From Olleya namhaensis (GTDB lineage: Bacteria; Bacteroidota; Bacteroidia; Flavobacteriales; Flavobacteriaceae), in contig NZ_FORM01000003.1 in assembly GCF_900114005.1 (NCBI RefSeq), positions 1 through 64,000 of the forward strand: 64,000 bases of DNA, given 5' to 3'. Positions 63,040 to 64,000 of this stretch are shown in pieces (position 1 is the first letter of the stretch; the number at the start of each line of letters is the position of its first letter). Made by a program: the position numbers and the translations under genes. The notes beneath the pieces are model-generated. The model made no database searches and had not been told where the DNA came from. It was given only the letters and a program-made list of their open reading frames with translations.

Positions 63040-63071
63040 AAAAAAAGCACCCTATTTAGGATGCTTTTTTG
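63040..63071. terminator. Terminator between pirin and the small membrane protein gene
   Basis: agcaccct/aggatgct with one mismatch, flanked by A and T tracts. On the minus strand it follows the pirin stop codon. Confidence 0.75.
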
Positions 63072-63092
63072 ATATCGCTTAATTTGAAGCTA

Positions 63093-63806
63093 TTACATTG
63101 GTACTTCTATAAAAAGTAATTGCGTATTTGTATTCGTTTTTATTTCAAAATTATCTGTTTCAGTAACTCCTATAGCATCTCTTGTTTGCAATACATTATC
63201 ATCTATAGTTACACCTCCAGACATAACCATAACGTAGGTTCCGTGGTTATCACTTTTTAAATGATACTTAAAGCTTTGATTGGCTTTTAAATCTATTCTG
63301 GACAACTTAGCGTCTTGATGAATTTTTAAACCATCCTCTTCACTATCTATAGATGTTACTAAGGTTTGTAACCTACCTTGCCTATCTTCTGCGTTAAAAA
63401 AGCGTTGATCGTAACGTGGCGCTACATTTTGCTTATTGGGTATCACCCAAATTTGAAACAAGCTTAAATACTCATCCGTTTTAGCATTCATCTCAGAATG
63501 TAACAAGCCTGTCCCTGCACTCATGACTTGTACTTCTCCTGCTTCTATGGTTTGCCATGCATTACCCATAGAGTCTTTGTGCTTAAGTGTACCTTTTAAA
63601 GGGATAGTAATAATCTCCATATTATCATGAGGATGTGTACTAAACCCCATACTAGGTGCTATGACATCGTCGTTTAATACACGTAACGCTCCAAATTGCA
63701 TTTTATTTGGGTCATAAAACTGAGCAAAACTAAAACTATGATTTGCTTGTAACCAACCATGATTTGCAAAACCACGATCTGAAGCTTGGTGTATAACTGT
63801 TTTCAT
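63093..63806 (-). CDS. Pirin family bicupin protein
   Basis: 237 residues, matching bacterial pirins/YhhW. The N-terminal cupin has HSFSFAQFYDP and GFSTHPHDNMEIITIPLKG, whose His-His-Glu pattern binds one metal, then EVQVMSAGTGLLHSEMN. YhhW-type pirins have quercetinase activity, while other members bind regulators. The second cupin is at ~145-235. A MarR-like gene lies just upstream on the same strand, a pairing that suggests regulation by it. Confidence 0.92.
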   Translation of the reverse strand: MKTVIHQASDRGFANHGWLQANHSFSFAQFYDPNKMQFGALRVLNDDVIAPSMGFSTHPHDNMEIITIPLKGTLKHKDSMGNAWQTIEAGEVQVMSAGTGLLHSEMNAKTDEYLSLFQIWVIPNKQNVAPRYDQRFFNAEDRQGRLQTLVTSIDSEEDGLKIHQDAKLSRIDLKANQSFKYHLKSDNHGTYVMVMSGGVTIDDNVLQTRDAIGVTETDNFEIKTNTNTQLLFIEVPM

Positions 63807-63851
63807 TTTGTTTTAATATTTATTTTAGTAATCAATACCGTATACCGTAAT

Positions 63852-64000
63852 TTATGCGTCGTTATTGTCACGCAATTTATCTAATAAATCACTTAGCTGA
63901 CCCGCTTCCTCGTTAGATAACGAATCCAATAAATGATGCAATGGATTATTAGGCATAATTTCGTTTAAAAGATCTAATCCATCTTTTGTTATTTCAATTA
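63852..64000 (-). CDS. C-terminus of a MarR-like transcriptional regulator (partial)
   Basis: The minus strand holds an open frame ending in TAA at 63852-63854. The visible 49 residues read IEITKDGLDLLNEIMPNNP...LSNEEAGQLSDLLDKLRDNN, which fits the wing end and last dimerisation helix of MarR proteins. The start lies beyond the right edge of the window. It is upstream of pirin by 45 bp and may be in one operon. Confidence 0.7.
   Translation of the reverse strand, partial: IEITKDGLDLLNEIMPNNPLHHLLDSLSNEEAGQLSDLLDKLRDNNDA

Overview
The window is a piece of a low-GC chromosome from a marine-type member of the Flavobacteriaceae (Bacteroidota). Three things point there. Promoters are of the TAnnTTTG type with weak Shine-Dalgarno sequences. 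The gene families are typical: DUF3667, DUF4834, YfhO, a TonB-dependent receptor with an N-terminal carboxypeptidase-regulatory-like domain, a CAL67264-like small membrane protein, and an OmpA protein with repeats. The gene order ECF sigma factor / uvrA is also one I associate with this family. No rRNA, tRNA, prophage, classical insertion sequence or CRISPR array was found.

Layout. 1-2174 is an accessory insertion: two cargo genes (a membrane protein and a DUF6624/TPR lipoprotein), each followed by an attC-like imperfect palindrome, bracketed by a 188-bp direct repeat that duplicates the 3' end of the neighbouring NAD(P)-binding gene. 2961-8181 is a five-gene operon (gcvT, glsA, an RmlD-like reductase, a pterin dehydratase, an S41 protease). 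8320-15228 holds yebC, bcp, nth, a GNAT gene, an ECF sigma factor and uvrA. 16535-18620 carries two paralogous secreted proteins, each behind a sequence that matches a sigma-54 promoter. 18692-24204 is an envelope polysaccharide operon (flippase, GT4, YfhO, DUF4834).

24314-37166 mixes an outer-membrane protein, a GNAT-like protein, an alpha-oxoamine synthase (sphingolipid or sulfonolipid type), a cysteine-synthase-like enzyme, an S9 peptidase, ybaB, the repeat-rich OmpA protein, threonine aldolase, prfB with its programmed frameshift, and two ArsC-like proteins. 37252-48405 has a TonB receptor, a sensor kinase, fumC, a Crp/Fnr regulator and two histidine-degradation genes (hutI, hutG) separated by an inverted gene.

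48444-59414 is a long run of minus-strand genes, mostly of unknown function: a coiled-coil protein, a 352-aa protein, an AAA+ ATPase, NudK, four membrane or soluble unknowns and a 588-aa membrane protein. It is interrupted by a very small mobile-looking unit, a single GIY-YIG gene between self-complementary ends, with a decayed derivative next to it. 59584-64000 ends with an MBL-fold lipoprotein, three very small membrane proteins, ettA, a small membrane protein, a pirin and the C-terminus of a MarR-like regulator.

The most promising undescribed items are the attC-like cassette insertion, the GIY-YIG/palindrome unit, the AAA+/coiled-coil gene run and the sigma-54-linked secreted paralogs.
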